Below, piece after piece: positions 1 to 12,413 of a DNA stretch of 64,000 bases. Source of the DNA: Cryptomeria japonica (Eukaryota > Streptophyta > Pinopsida > Cupressales > Cupressaceae); the NCBI RefSeq assembly GCF_030272615.1, contig NC_081415.1, positions 605,995,137-606,059,136 of the forward strand, read 5' to 3'. The translations under genes and the position numbers were made by a program. The notes beneath the pieces were generated by a model, which ran no database searches, was not told the DNA's origin, and was given only the letters and a program-made list of their open reading frames with translations. Position 1 is the first letter of the stretch. The number at the start of each line of letters is the position of its first letter.

Positions 1-1234
1 ATTTCCCTTTTATAATTTAATATATCTTTATTAAGATTTTTTAATAAAATAAATATAATAAAAGTATTAAGGAAAATGAAATAAATAAAAAACCTTTTTA
101 TAAATTAATATAAAAAATTTAGAGTTTTTAATAAAATAAACCTTAAAAAGGTTAAATTAGTTATAAGACAAAAGAAAATTATAAAAAAACTTCAAAAGCT
201 TTTTAGCCCTTTGTGCATCGAGGGATTTTACATAGGCTAGGTAATGACTTAAAGTCATTAACCACATGTTACAATACATGCACAATTTTATTTTTTTGGC
301 AAATAGATTAACAAGCCCATTCATTGATTTGAATTAGGGCATAAGAAGATGAAAAGAAAGAAAATAAATGCTAAAATTATTTCATTCTTTTCATCTTGCA
401 TATTTTGGGGAAGCTTGCCACCATGCACTCCTTTCCTGTTGCTTCTGCAAATCGAGTTGAGACTAGGGTTTGGATTGAGCCTTTGCATGTTCTGACTCAA
501 GCTTTGAGTAGGATATGTATCATCTTCTATTTATGTCATTAACTATGGAAAAGTCTCATCTCATAAGCTTTTTTTTGTAAGGCCTACCCCAAACCAAGCT
601 TTGATTTACTTAGTTGACCATGTTTGACCTATTAATAAATGCTTTATAATTCAATAGAATGGACTGTGTTAGGCAGATAGGTTTGTGAGAAAAATAATTG
701 AACCAAGTTATAGAGTTATGGCACCTTGTGGTGTGCATTTTGATATATTATGAATTTGAAATCCTAAAAGACCCATTGATTGGATAATCTAGATTTAACG
801 TATGTCAGCTATGTCTGGATGAAGATCTTATATGATTCTGTGATTGGGTAACATTTATGAATGTGGATGCTTCATTTATATGCTTTATAGATATAGAACT
901 CTAGATGATCCTAGAATAGGATAAATTTGAGAGGAGGTATACCATTATTGAAATTGCAGGACTTTACTATGAATATAGAATTATGATGTAGGGTTAAGTT
1001 ATGTGAATTGGGATGAAATTTCTTATGTGAATTTGCTTGATAAAAGATGTATTTAATCTGTGCAGATGAAAATTGTATGCAAGTGATGATGTGTATTGTT
1101 ATTTCTTTGAATTACATTATATGTGGATATTTGAAAGTACTAATGTGTAAATTGAGATGCGCAGGAAATTTACCATGTGACCATGGAAATTACGGAGAAC
1201 CAAACCTAGACTTATGTATGTTCGTAAGCCAGGG

Positions 1235-1256
1235 GTTGTCTATTTGGAGAGACAAC
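1235..1256 (+). other. Short hairpin kept in all three RT-D LTRs
   Basis: Perfect 7-base stem GTTGTCT / AGACAAC around an 8-base loop. The same 22 bases occur at 16330-16351 and 32720-32741. Its role is unknown. An RNA structure in the LTR transcript is one possibility. Confidence 0.5.
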
Positions 1257-3331
1257 ACCCTGTTTGTGTTGTATTTTATTCATAACAGTATATGCTGCAT
1301 GTGTGTTAAGTATTATTTAAATTTAATGTGTGAAACCCACAAGAGATGATTTCATGTTTTAATTTTGTAAAAGTGTTTTATTGGTGTCACTTGACACTTG
1401 TGTGGATTTAAATTTAAATGTTATATTTTGTCTCTTGGTGGGAAAGTGTTTAATTATAGTTCTTCTTAAATAAATAGTTCTTCTTAAATAAAATAATGTG
1501 TTGTCATAAATACTTTGGGAATATAATATTTGGGGTGGTCAACTTATGTTTGACCCGAAAATAAACTTCAGAGGGGTTTAAAATGGGTTAAATGAACACC
1601 TAGGGGTAGTTTAATAGGGTTTCCTAAAGCCCATAAGGTATACCTAGGGGTTAGGGGTAATTTTAGGCAAGTTTCTACTTTTTAATGATCTTTTTAACGC
1701 TTTAAAAATTGGCTTTTTTGAGTTGAGCGAAAATTGAAAATTAGAAGTTAAATCTAATCAAGATTTTTCCTTTTGGAATGAGAGTCTTTTTGCATTTTTG
1801 CTTTCTTTCCTTTTTGTTTTTTTTTGAAACTTGTGAGAACTCTGTGAGGGAGCTTCTTAAGCAAGATTTTTGAGAATTGGGGGGTAATCACCCACTCTCC
1901 ATTTTTGGAGACAGAAGAAAATTTGAAAAGAAAATAATGTTATGGAATAGAAAAATTGATTAAGGGTAGAAGGAAAAAGATTTGTGGATTGGGCAGCTCT
2001 TCATCAAATATCATAATACCTTTGGGCAGAATAAGGTTGGTTTTCAGTTATTCATTTTAATGTCATCTTCTTGTTTATGTCTGGAAGTTGTTGGTGTAAG
2101 ATATCTGTGTTCTTGAAAGTTTGTGTTAGAAAATCTTTTGGTATTTTTGCTTTATGAATTGTTGTGTTTTGGGAGTTTTTCTCAAGATCTCTTACTCTTG
2201 GGAGAGAAGAGGATCTTGAGGGTGGTAGCAATGACAACCCTCGAGTGAGAGACTCTCTTTTGAGAGCGATCACAAGGGATCTTTGTGTGACCCTTGCTGC
2301 ATGGCCTGTTTGTCCAAATGGGGGTCATAAGGAGGGATATAAGGCTAGAATACCTTTGGGGGGCATAAGGAATAAGGGGTTGAGATTCTTTATATTATTA
2401 TTGTGCCATGAGGTGGCTTCTTGATATATTTATTGTGCCATGAGGTGGCTTCTTGTTTATTTCATACTTGCAGTTCTCCTCAGGGTATTGGTCCACTACC
2501 ACCCTTTGAAAAAGTTCATCACCAAAGTGTGGTGCTGTGAAAGCCAAGTTGGGAATGTGTCTGGAATATCTATATGCATTGCTTTCTATGTGTTTGCCTG
2601 TTTGTTAGCCGTCTAGGAATTGGTTCTCCGAGCTCGGGGGTGGCTACTAGTTAGCCTAGGCTGGGAGGTGAGCACTCCGTGGTCATATTTGTGTTTTATC
2701 TATTATGCAGGAAAGTCAGGAGAAAGAGAATAAGAACCATGAAAAAGATACAGAAGATTATTATTGAAGATACTTAAATCCAGTTGCAGATATTTGTTTA
2801 AATTTGTTATAGAAGTATGCCTCATTCATGGAAAAGAGAAGCAAGTTGTAATTCTTGAAAATAGACTTGAAGTTTTATTGTTGTGGCTATACAAAGAAAC
2901 ATCCTGTAAATTGGTAGAATATCTTAGAGTGGTTTAAAAAAAAAAAAAAAAAAGCTTGTTTTATTTCTACTTCTGGTTTTTAGTAAAAGAAAAGTTATTT
3001 TGAGTTGCATGCAAAAGCTTCTTTGTATTATGAAAAAAAAAAAGAATAGATTTCATTTAAATTTTATCTATATTTTACTTGTGGCAAAATATGCATTTAT
3101 TTTACTGAAAGATCTTAAGTATTTAAAAAAAAAAGAGAATGCTTTAAGTTATTGCTTAATTAGTTGAAAAATCAATGAATATATTTATTAAGGAGAAGTA
3201 TATTGTTTTTCCTGAAAAGTTTTTCCTAGATTGTATTTCTAATTAGTGTTTGTTAAAAAGCTTTACAATTGAATTTGCTTCATTCCTCTATCAGCAATTA
3301 GAAACAAATAATTAAAAAAGAATCTTAAGTC

Positions 3332-3411
<80 letters not shown>
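3332..3411. repeat. (TA)n(TG)n microsatellite
   Basis: About 10 TA units run directly into about 29 TG units, inside the RT-D solo LTR. The two full RT-D LTRs do not show this compound array at the matching place. Confidence 0.95.
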
Positions 3412-3412
<1 letters not shown>

Positions 3413-3477
3413 CTGAATTAACTTAATGCTTTTCCTTTGTTATATTAATTTAAAATTGTTGCATGTAAATCTTTTTT

Positions 3478-3512
<35 letters not shown>

Positions 3513-3663
3513 AAATATTTTCACCCTTTTTAAACTATGATTATAAGTTTTATATAAATATAAATATATATAAATATATATACATATATATATATATAAT
3601 ATATTTTTAAAAAAATAAAAAATAAATTAAATTTTAAAAAAAAATTAGGGGAATTGTTTTTGG

Positions 3664-3815
3664 GCCCACGCGGACCCCACTATGTGTACGCATAGTGAGG
3701 ACCGCGCGGCGCCCACTGTGTGCACACACAGTGGAGCCGCTTCAGCTCCCACTGCGTGGACACACAGTGGTGCCGCGGCGCCCACTGTGCGCCCACACAG
3801 TGGCGCCACGGCCAT
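3664..3815. repeat. GC-rich island with four palindromic modules
   Basis: Four short inverted repeats, three of them of the form CCACTGTG...CACAGTGG and the first a CACTATG...CATAGTG variant. They are spaced roughly 35-45 bp apart and joined by GCGGCGCC-like linkers, in an otherwise AT-rich LTR. The corresponding GC islands of the full RT-D LTRs lie near 19040-19330 and 35120-35380 and contain related but less regular sequence. Confidence 0.7.
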
Positions 3816-4084
3816 ACCCGCCTCCATTCACCGTAACCTGCAAACAAAAAAAAATGGCCGCCTTGGGGTTTCGGCCCAGCAAAATAATTCACTGTTAAAA
3901 AAATATGGATTAAACCCTAGCTCGGGTGGGGCTAGGGCAAAGGAATTTAAAAAAAAATAATATGATAATTAGATTTGATAATATTTATATGAGAAATTAG
4001 AACCCTAAATATGGTTGGGGAAATATGGATTAATATTTAGAAAGTTATTGTGCTTTTGAATTAGAATTAAAATATTTAAAATAT

Positions 4085-4245
4085 ATGTAATATATATATG
4101 TATCTATATATATATATATATATGGATATATATATATATGTATATATATAAATTCTGGTCATAATTTGGATTAAGTATTTAAATATGAATATATAAATAT
4201 ATATATATGTATATATAAATATATATTTATATATATATTTATATA
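4085..4245. repeat. Imperfect TA-rich microsatellite
   Basis: Runs of TATATA interrupted by GTATC, GGATA and AAAT words, still within the RT-D solo LTR. Confidence 0.85.
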
Positions 4246-7200
4246 ATTCTGGTTATAATTTGAAGCAAGTAATAAAGAGGAATTTAAAAATGGTTGGTTA
4301 GGCTATATAGTCATATTGGAGATTAAATTAATTTTCCTCTCCTATTCCTTTTCTTTAACGTGATTGATTTAATAAACCTAATGACTAGGTATATCATGGA
4401 GATAAAATTAAACCAGCTAATTTTCCGCAAATAATATTTAACAATCTATCGATGCTTGGTTCATCTCAGAACTAGCTCGAAATTAATTATGGAAATTTCA
4501 ATAACGCTTGTCGTATGAGTGAACTTGTTAATTAATTAGTATGGTTTTTTTTAAAAAAAATTGTTCCGTTTTTGCCCTAAATTTTGGGCATGACATTTTT
4601 TTACTCATGGGTATATTTAGGGTTTTGATATGAAAAATTCTTCATATACGTATGAGTAAAAATTGTAGGTGCATTATCTTTGTTCATTGTTTGCTCTGTT
4701 ATGGGTCTTCATTGCTCTATGTATCTTTGACATCTTCTCTGTTATATGCATTACCCTCTTTGTGACTGCAACTACCATTTCAATATGACAGGCATGTATG
4801 CCTTTTGATGAAGGCGATGCATACAAGTGTATTGAGACTATTAATGCTTCTTGGTGACAATCATCTCTTTCAACAAATGAAATGAGGGCATTCACTATAT
4901 GCATCTAATCTAGGCCAAGCCCAATATACCTTTGTGCTTTATCTCAGACCTATGACTTCAAGACTATGACAATCCAAAGCATTGGCAACTCTCACAAAAT
5001 TATTCAAACAGTGATTCCATCTATCTTTTTGCCATACCTAAATTGTTTGCTAATGGCTGCTTTGTCCCTTATCTTATGGTTTCCTTTATGATTGCAACAA
5101 ACTCATTTCACAAACTTATGTAATCTCTTCTATGCTTGTTAGATCACTACATTCTCTTATTTTGGACCTCACTCAAGCTAAGGACTATCTATAATAACAA
5201 AGAGTTTGATCATTTCATTGACTATATCTTCAATGTTTTAGCATTGGTGGCTACAAAATCATTGCCCTATCATACTTGAACTGCACTTTTTTGGACTGTG
5301 ATTGGTGATCAAGTAGGACTGGGCTATTATTACTATCAAATATCTCTTTCTCTATTAGGACTATATTTTGACTGCTTGAAGCTTTGATTGCAATGCATCC
5401 ATTGTCATGGTTTTGTCTTTTTTACTATATTCTTTTAATGCTCTAAGTGTGACTGTGTTTTTTTATAATTAATGGTTGGTTATGCTATTAACAATTATTC
5501 CCCTATTAAGAAGATTGTCCTTTCAATGTCTTTGGATTGAGAGCAGTTTCTCTACTCATATCACTACTACTATGATTGCTTCATGTGAGGACTCATCATA
5601 CACTGTATATTGTATTTTTCTGATGGCCTTGTACAGTCTTTGGCTTGAGCTGATGACACTCATCATCTATTGTTCTTTGATCAAAGAGATCTTGCAATTC
5701 TTCCTATTAAATCTTAGAAGCCTATCATTATATCAATTCCAAGTTGTATCTTTGTATTCATGATTGGGACCAGGGTTTTATATTGATTGTGATTGATTCT
5801 CTTGAATTGTGTTAAATCTTACCTATATCACAATTATTAATGTTGGTAATTGTATCTTTTTGCAATGTGTTTGTGACTGTTATGACGACATTTGAAGATT
5901 ACTATATCTTTTCCTTAACTTATTGTCATAAGGCTTATTCATTGTCTTCTTCAAGCCTTAACTATATTGATCTACATGAATCATTGTATATCACAAAAGG
6001 CTTCTCTTGATATTCTTGTTATACCTTTTAATAATGATTATGAACTTTGAGAGATGCTATCTTTATTATGAGGACATCTTACTATGTTTTGAGGCTTATT
6101 ACCCTTTGTCTATCTTCATCATTGCTAATCCTATCAACTCTATTTGAGATGTTTATCATTTTGAGTTCTTGACTGCTTTGTCTTAGCTATGATCTCTTCA
6201 TTGCATACCATGCTTTGTGCAGCCTAAGGGTTTTGAAAGGGTTGATAATGTGTATCATGTCATAGCCTTGTGTTGCTATAGGCTATACTTAACCTTTACA
6301 TTGGCTCATGTTACTATTAAGAACCCATTTCTTTTTTGTATTTATCTGATATTGTTGCCTCTGAGATCATAGCTATAATAATGAATTTATTTCTTTATTA
6401 GGATTGTATCTTAACTGCTTGATATTATTGGATCTCATTAGGGTTTTTTGGCAGTTTGATATGCCAATATGGTTTTGTTGCACATAGGTATGTCATTCAT
6501 AATAGTGATCCTAAAAGTTTCACTATTGTGAAGGATGAGTCCCTGCTCAATGAAGCAATATTGATATATTAGCATGATGGGCTCAACCCTTGTGGGAGCC
6601 ATATTTTACACCACATGCTTAAATGTTGGATCATGATAAATCACTAATACATTATGTACCTATATCTGTACAATGAACAAACAAGTTAGCTAAAAACAGC
6701 GACTTTTCCCTTCTTTGATAATTTAACTTCCACTATGAAGATTTGATCTAGATTTCTCTCTACATATCACTGACTGGATTAGATTCATAGCTCATAGGTT
6801 TTAAGTTATTCAGCTATTGATAGCATGTGATGAAATTTTATATCCTGAGCTCTAACCAATCTCTTAACATTTTGTAGATGCACTTAAACCTAAGAATAAA
6901 GACTGAAGAGAAGAGGCAAGCCTATGACAGATTTGAAGATTGGGCATCAACTCGACATTGAATGGGAAATGAAGGATCTAATCTTTGATTATATATTTTT
7001 CTCTTTCTTTTCTTCAGTTGCATATCTTATCTCTTATGCCTTTATCAATGTGGTCTAGTCATTCTCATGGCTTGTGTGAGACATATAAACACTTTTCTCG
7101 TCAAAGAATGAAACAACAATACTTATTCAATCTTGTATGTTTCTTCATTTAAAAAATAAATAAAATATAGCAACTTTATGCAATTTTTATGAACTCTGTT

Positions 7201-7346
7201 ATGAACTTTGCATAATATATTGAATTTTTTTTGAGATATTTCATTGTAAATATGTATCAGTATAATCTGGATATACCTTTCACCTTAGATGTGGCAATAA
7301 TTGCTCCAAGTTTGCCAATTTGAGTTGTATGCAAAAATTGGTAACA

Positions 7347-7857
7347 TTTTTGGTGATTTCTGCCCGATGCTTGCCTACTAAGTATGTAAGATAAGTTGCC
7401 TTGATAATCCATTAGGCATGGAGTCAAAATTATTCCTCTTAATTATTTCTAAAAATTTAGCTCAGTTGTTTGAAATAGTAGCAAAACAAGACTGGAAAAA
7501 CTATCATAACTCTATTTAGGATAAAGTCAGAGAACATGTACATCATGTGCACTTATTGAAAACTGAAAACTGAAACCTAAAAACTGAAAATTATGGAAAA
7601 TAGAAGGAAAGCTATTATACCCTAACCTAATCAGGAAATAAACTTGGTTATTTCACTAGTTTTTAAAAGTAACATCCTTTTCTTCCCAGTTTGGGATGTT
7701 TCAAAAGTTTATGAACAACTGAGTAAAAATGATGAATGAAGAGGTATTTCACAAAAAGCTGCAAGACTGCTCCAAGAATGAAAATACAGTGGATTACCTC
7801 TTCATTTTGTTCACACATACTACTACCTAAAAGGGCATAGACTACTTGAGAATGATG
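7347..7857 (-). mobile_element. RT-E internal region, 3' non-coding part
   Basis: Sequence between the end of the left RT-E LTR and the RT-C insertion. No open frame of note. In the RT-E sense direction the bases next to the LTR (7347-7375) are only weakly purine-rich, so a polypurine tract is not clear. The last five bases, TGATG, are one copy of the RT-C target duplication. Confidence 0.55.
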
Positions 7858-8290
7858 TGTTAGGGTTTCAAGCAGATCCGAAGCAAATATGAACTAACAA
7901 TTATATGCAGATTTAAATACAAAAGATAAAGAAATAAAATAGGACACAAATAACACAGAGATTTAATGTGGTTCACCTAGAATGGGTTATGTCCACCATA
8001 CACAATCGTCCAATCTTTCTTATTATCCAGCAAAAATAGTACATCAACCTTACAATGCCTTAAGCATCCCAGCCGCTTATAACATGCATTTTTAGGGCAA
8101 CAAAACAAAGTCGGCCTTTTTTTAGGGTTTTATTACAATGTCGATTTTCATCAACAAAAAATGGCAAAAAAAAATTTCTCGGGGGCTGCCGCCCCCGAAC
8201 CCCTGCTCGGGGCCCGGCCTGACCCCGAACCCCAACGAGGATACATGCTAAGTGTATAGTACTTTGCTGATCAATTGCCACATTTCAACA
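7858..8290 (-). repeat. RT-C 3' LTR
   Basis: 433 bp. By eye it differs from the other LTR by 21 substitutions (20 transitions, 1 transversion) and one 1-base indel. It contains a perfect 8-bp-stem hairpin TCGGGGGC / GCCCCCGA at 8179-8198, also present in the other LTR at 12734-12753. Confidence 0.95.
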
Positions 8291-8305
8291 ATCTCCCACT
8301 TGGAG
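8291..8305 (-). other. RT-C polypurine tract
   Basis: On the minus strand it reads CTCCAAGTGGGAGAT directly before the LTR start TGTTGAAATG. This is the usual second-strand primer position and form for copia elements. A near copy of the tract and its flank lies 38 bp away at 8328-8350. Confidence 0.85.
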
Positions 8306-8426
8306 ACTGATCAGGCTCCACACCGAACAATCTCCCACTTGAAGACTGAAACTACATGACACCACTGTACATGCAACATTCACTGGATAAAACACTAGGA
8401 CTTGACTGGTATAAATTCCACAATTA

Positions 8427-11400
8427 TCAATCAAGAAGACCAACAGAAACTGATGAAGAAATCAGCTTCTCCTGTGGAACTGCCTTTGTGAACATATCGG
8501 CAGGATTCTCACTTGTGTGAATCTTCTCAAGCCGTAACTGACCCTCCTCCAAAATAGTCCGGATGAAGTGGTACCTAAGCTGAATGTGCTTTGTCCTTGA
8601 ATGAAAAGCAGAGTTCTTTGCAAGATGAATGGCACTCTGGCTATCAGCATACAATGGGCTATCCTCTTGTGTCTGACCCAATTCCTTCAGAAAACATTGC
8701 AACCAAATCATCTCTTTGTTGGCTTCTATAGCAGCAACATACTTAGCTTCAGTGGTTGAAAGTGCAACAACCTTTTGCAACCTAGAAATCCAACTGACTG
8801 CAGTTCCCCCTATAGTAAAAACATACCCTGTAGTACTCCTCCATGAATCAATATCACCCGCCAGATCAAGGTCAACAAATCCACTCAGAGTAGCATTAGA
8901 TCCTTTGAAACATAATGCCTTCGTAGTAGTTCCTTTCAAATACCGAAGAATCCATTTCACAGCATTCCAATGTTCCATACCCGGATTACTCATAAACCTG
9001 CTCACAACTCCCACTGCATGTGCAATATCTGGCCTTGTGCATACCATTGCATACATCAGATTGCCAACAGCTGATGAATACGGGATGTTAGACATTTTAT
9101 TAACCTCTTCCTGTGCCTTTGGGCACATCTCCTTAGTCAATTTGAAATGACTAGCCAAAGGTGTACTAACTGCTTTTGCATCTTGCATGTTAAATCTTTT
9201 CAACACCTTCTTTATATACTCACTTTGGGACAAATTCAAGGTTCTATTTTTCCTGTCCCGTGTAATCCTCATACCGAGAATTTGCTTAGCTGCACCCAAA
9301 TCCTTCATAGCAAATGACCTGGCTAATTTCTATTTAAGATCATTTATATGTTGCATGTTAGACCTAGCAACAAGCATGTCATCAACATAAAGCAACAAGA
9401 TAATATAACTACAATTATCAAATCTCTTAAAATATACACAATGATCAGAATGACATCTATGATAACCATGTTCAGCCATGAAACTATCAAATTTTAAATA
9501 CCATTGTCGGGGTGCTTGCTTTAGGCCATATAGACTTTTCTTCAACCTGCACACCAAGTTCTCCTTACCTTTGACCTCATATCCCTATGGTTGCAACATG
9601 TAAATTTCCTCCTCCAAATCTCCATGGAGAAAAGATGTTTTGACATCTAATTGTTCAAGATGTAAATCATCTGCAACCACAAGACTAAGTACAGTTCTAA
9701 TTGAAGTCATTTTTACAACTAGAGAAAATATTTCATCATAATCTATACCCTTTTTCTGTGCAAAACCTTTTACCAAAAGTCTGGCCTTATATCTTTTCTA
9801 ACCTCCTTCCTCCTCCTTCAGCCGATAAACCCATTTGTTAGGCAAGGCTCTTTTTTCTGCAGGTAAAGGGACAAAGTCCCAAGTCTTGTTTTTCATCAAA
9901 GAGTCCATCTCCTCTTTCATGCCTAGCTCCCACTGTTGTTTGGCATCTACCTGCATTGCTTCTTCATATTCTTCTGGTTCACCAGAATCCGTTAATAAAA
10001 TATAATACAAAGAAGGAGAAAATCTTTCAGGGGGTCTACTTGTCCTCGTAGAATGTCTAACACTTGCAGGAGTTTGTGGGACAATCTGTTGTTGCTGAGC
10101 ATCAGGTACCTGTGGCATTTCATTTTCAGGAATCTCATCCAACACCACATATTCTTGTTTGTCCTGTTCATGCTTCTTTTCCTGCATCTGTTCTTTATAC
10201 ATAACCTTCTCATTGAATATAACATCTCTACTTCTAATTATTTTCTTATTTTCAAAATCCCATAACCGATAGCCATATTCATCTATCCCATATCCAATGA
10301 AGGTACATTTCTGAGATTTAGCATCAAGCTTGGTTCTATTTTCTTTATCAACATGGACAAAAGCTTCGCAACCAAAATTTTTTAGAAAAGAATAATTTAC
10401 CTTTTTACCAGTCCATGCCTCCTCTAGAATACCACCATCCAAAGGGGTTGAAGGTCCTCTATTTATCAAATAGACAGCAGTATGTACAGCATCTGCCCAA
10501 AAATGTAAGGGCAATCCAGCATGCAATCTCATGCTCCTCGCACGTTCCATGATGGTCCTATTCATTCTCTCTGACACACCATTTTCCTGTGGAGTTCCTG
10601 GAACTATCTTCTGCTTTTGAATCCCATTTTAGGAACAGTAATCTTCAAATGCTTTGCTGCAATACTCACCTCCATTATCCGATCTGAGACACTTCAACTT
10701 TTTTCCTGTCTCATTCTCAACCAAAGCTTTCCATTTCTTAAAAGTTTCAAAAACATCTGATTTTTGTTTTAGGAAATATACCCATGTTTTTCTGGTTGAT
10801 TCATCAATAAAAATAACATAATAACAAGAGCCACCAAGAGAAGATACCTGAGCCGGTCCCCATACATCTGAATATACAAGCTCTAACTTCTCACTCTTCT
10901 TCTCTTTCCCAACCTTGAGAAATCTGACTCTTTTTTGTTTACCATAAACACAGTTTTCACAAAACTCTAAATCAATCTTCTTTAGTCCTAGCAATAGATT
11001 TTTGGAGTGAAGGATTTTCATCCCTTTCTCACTCATGTGCCCAAGCCTATGGTGCCACATTATCGAATTTGTTCTTGCAACATTTATTGTTGTTGTCCCT
11101 GCAGTAACTTTATCTGTAGCAGCTAAGGTAGAGTAAGTGTTACCAGTACACAGATATAATGTGCCTACCTTCGCACCTTTAGCTACTACTAATGATCCTT
11201 TAGTGACCTTCCACATACTGTCTGAGAAGGTAACTACGCAACCTTCACTACCTAGTTGGCCTGCAAAAATTAAATTTCTTCTTAAATTAGGAACATGTCT
11301 TACCTCCTGCAGAAACCAGTCATTACCATTCTGCAACTTGATCTTTATAATTCCTTTTCCAATAATTTGACAGGGCTCATCATCACCCAAATATACCTGT

Positions 11401-12353
11401 CCAAAATCACCTTGAACATAATCTAGAAAATATTTTCTATGGGGTGTAGCATGAAATGAAGCCCCAGAATCTATTACCCAGGAATCATTAACATTATCCA
11501 AACATAAGATTAAAGCATCTTGTAAAGTATTACTTGCAATATTAGCTTCCTTACTGTCATTTTCATTTTTGTCTCCTTCTTTATTTTTCTGAGACCAACA
11601 GTCTTTCTTTAGATGACCAGGCTTTCTACAGTACCAGCAATCTTTCTTTCCTCTAGATTGAGAGCGTCCTTTCTTTGACTTCCCTCGTGACTTCTCATTC
11701 CCAGGGCCTTTTCCTCTTTCCTTTGATCTTCCTCTGTTCTCCACATTCAAAACACTACCCGATGATGTTGAAGTCTCACCTATGCTTTTCCTTCACATTT
11801 CCTCGCTTAGGATAACACCAACAATATCATCAAATACCAAAGTATTTTTACCAGAGACAGAGTTACTTACAGCCATAACCAAGCTATTCCAGCTTTCTGG
11901 CAAAGAACATAAAATCAAGAGAGCCCTAACCTCTTTTGCAAAGGTAATTTTTACCGAAGGCAATTGACTGGTAATTGTATTAAATTCATTTAAGTGCTCT
12001 GCTACAGATCCTCCCTCACTCATTTTCAAATTAAACAAACACTTCATAAGAAATACCTTATTTGAAGCCGAGGGTTTCTCATACAACTTAGCCAATGTTG
12101 CCATCAAATCTACAGTCGTTTTTGCTTCTGTTATATTGAATGCTATAGACGATGCAAGGCACAATCGAATGGATCCCAGTGCCTTTCTATCTAAAATGTC
12201 CCACTCTTCATCTGATATTGTGGTCGGTTTCTTTGCCTTTCCTTCCAATGGCCGCCACAAATCCTTTTGATACAGGTAATCCTCCATTTGCATTTTCCAT
12301 AACTGATAATTCTAGCCGTTAAACTTTTCGACCTTGAATTTGGAATCCTCCAT
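8427..12353 (-). pseudogene. RT-C gag-pol polyprotein, six premature stops and no frameshift
   Basis: One reading frame of 1309 codons from ATG at 12353 to TGA at 8427. In order: copia gag domain (about 12353-11796); zinc knuckle CX2CX4HX4C (11639-11598); protease with DSG active site; integrase with its HHCC zinc region and core; reverse transcriptase with an intact YVDD; RNase H, where the usual DAD is DLD and a residue next to the catalytic Glu is Lys. Premature stops lie at 12312 (TAG), 11793 (TGA), 10629 (TAA), 9798, 9585 and 9330 (all TAG). Every open segment is in the same phase, so the only damage visible at this scale is nonsense and missense change. The protein would have packaged, copied and integrated the element. 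Confidence 0.93.
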
Positions 12354-12395
12354 TGCTCCCACTCAAATCTGAAAGTCCTACCAATTTACAGAAAA

Positions 12396-12411
12396 CCTGG
12401 CTCTGATACCA
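12396..12411 (-). other. RT-C primer binding site, initiator tRNA-Met
   Basis: Minus strand reads TGGTATCAGAGCCAGG two bases after the 5' LTR. It is complementary to the 3' end of plant initiator tRNA-Met, the standard copia primer. Confidence 0.95.
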
Positions 12412-12413
12412 AT

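Larger units (their letters stand above)
576..4595 (+). mobile_element. Solo LTR of the RT-D family (about 4.0 kb)
   Basis: It starts TGTAAGGCC and ends GGGCATGACA, and is collinear with the RT-D LTRs at 15793-20647 and 32183-36721. It is flanked by TTTTT on both sides (571-575 and 4596-4600). The matching place in the other RT-E LTR, near 37700-37712, has an uninterrupted T-rich run and no insertion, so the empty site is visible in the same window. No primer site, interior or second LTR is attached, as expected after recombination between the two LTRs of a full element. It carries long TA and TG microsatellites (3332-3411, 3481-3510, 3552-3602, 4085-4245) and a GC-rich island. Confidence 0.87.
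1..7346 (-). mobile_element. RT-E left (3') LTR, partial, interrupted by a solo LTR
   Basis: Bases 1-575 and 4601-7346 match 37113-40444 base for base with scattered differences, in the same orientation. Both copies end in GGTAACA (7346 and 40444), after which the sequences diverge. The right copy abuts a primer-site-like sequence at its other end (15101-15120), so the pair is best read as the two LTRs of one minus-strand element. The start of this LTR lies outside the window: about 3.3 kb of an estimated 4.4 kb is visible. Short open frames inside it, on both strands, are not consistently kept in the two copies and I do not treat them as genes. Confidence 0.72.

Noticed and set aside
3645-3960. 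Overlapping small frames on both strands in the RT-D solo LTR
   Set aside because: They follow the palindromic GC modules and repeat the same residues in several phases, as short repeats do by chance.
4674-6180. Small frames shared by both RT-E LTRs (for example 4674-4904 and 37819-38013, minus strand)
   Set aside because: Similarity is expected because they are LTR copies. They have no known domain and other frames nearby are broken in one copy.
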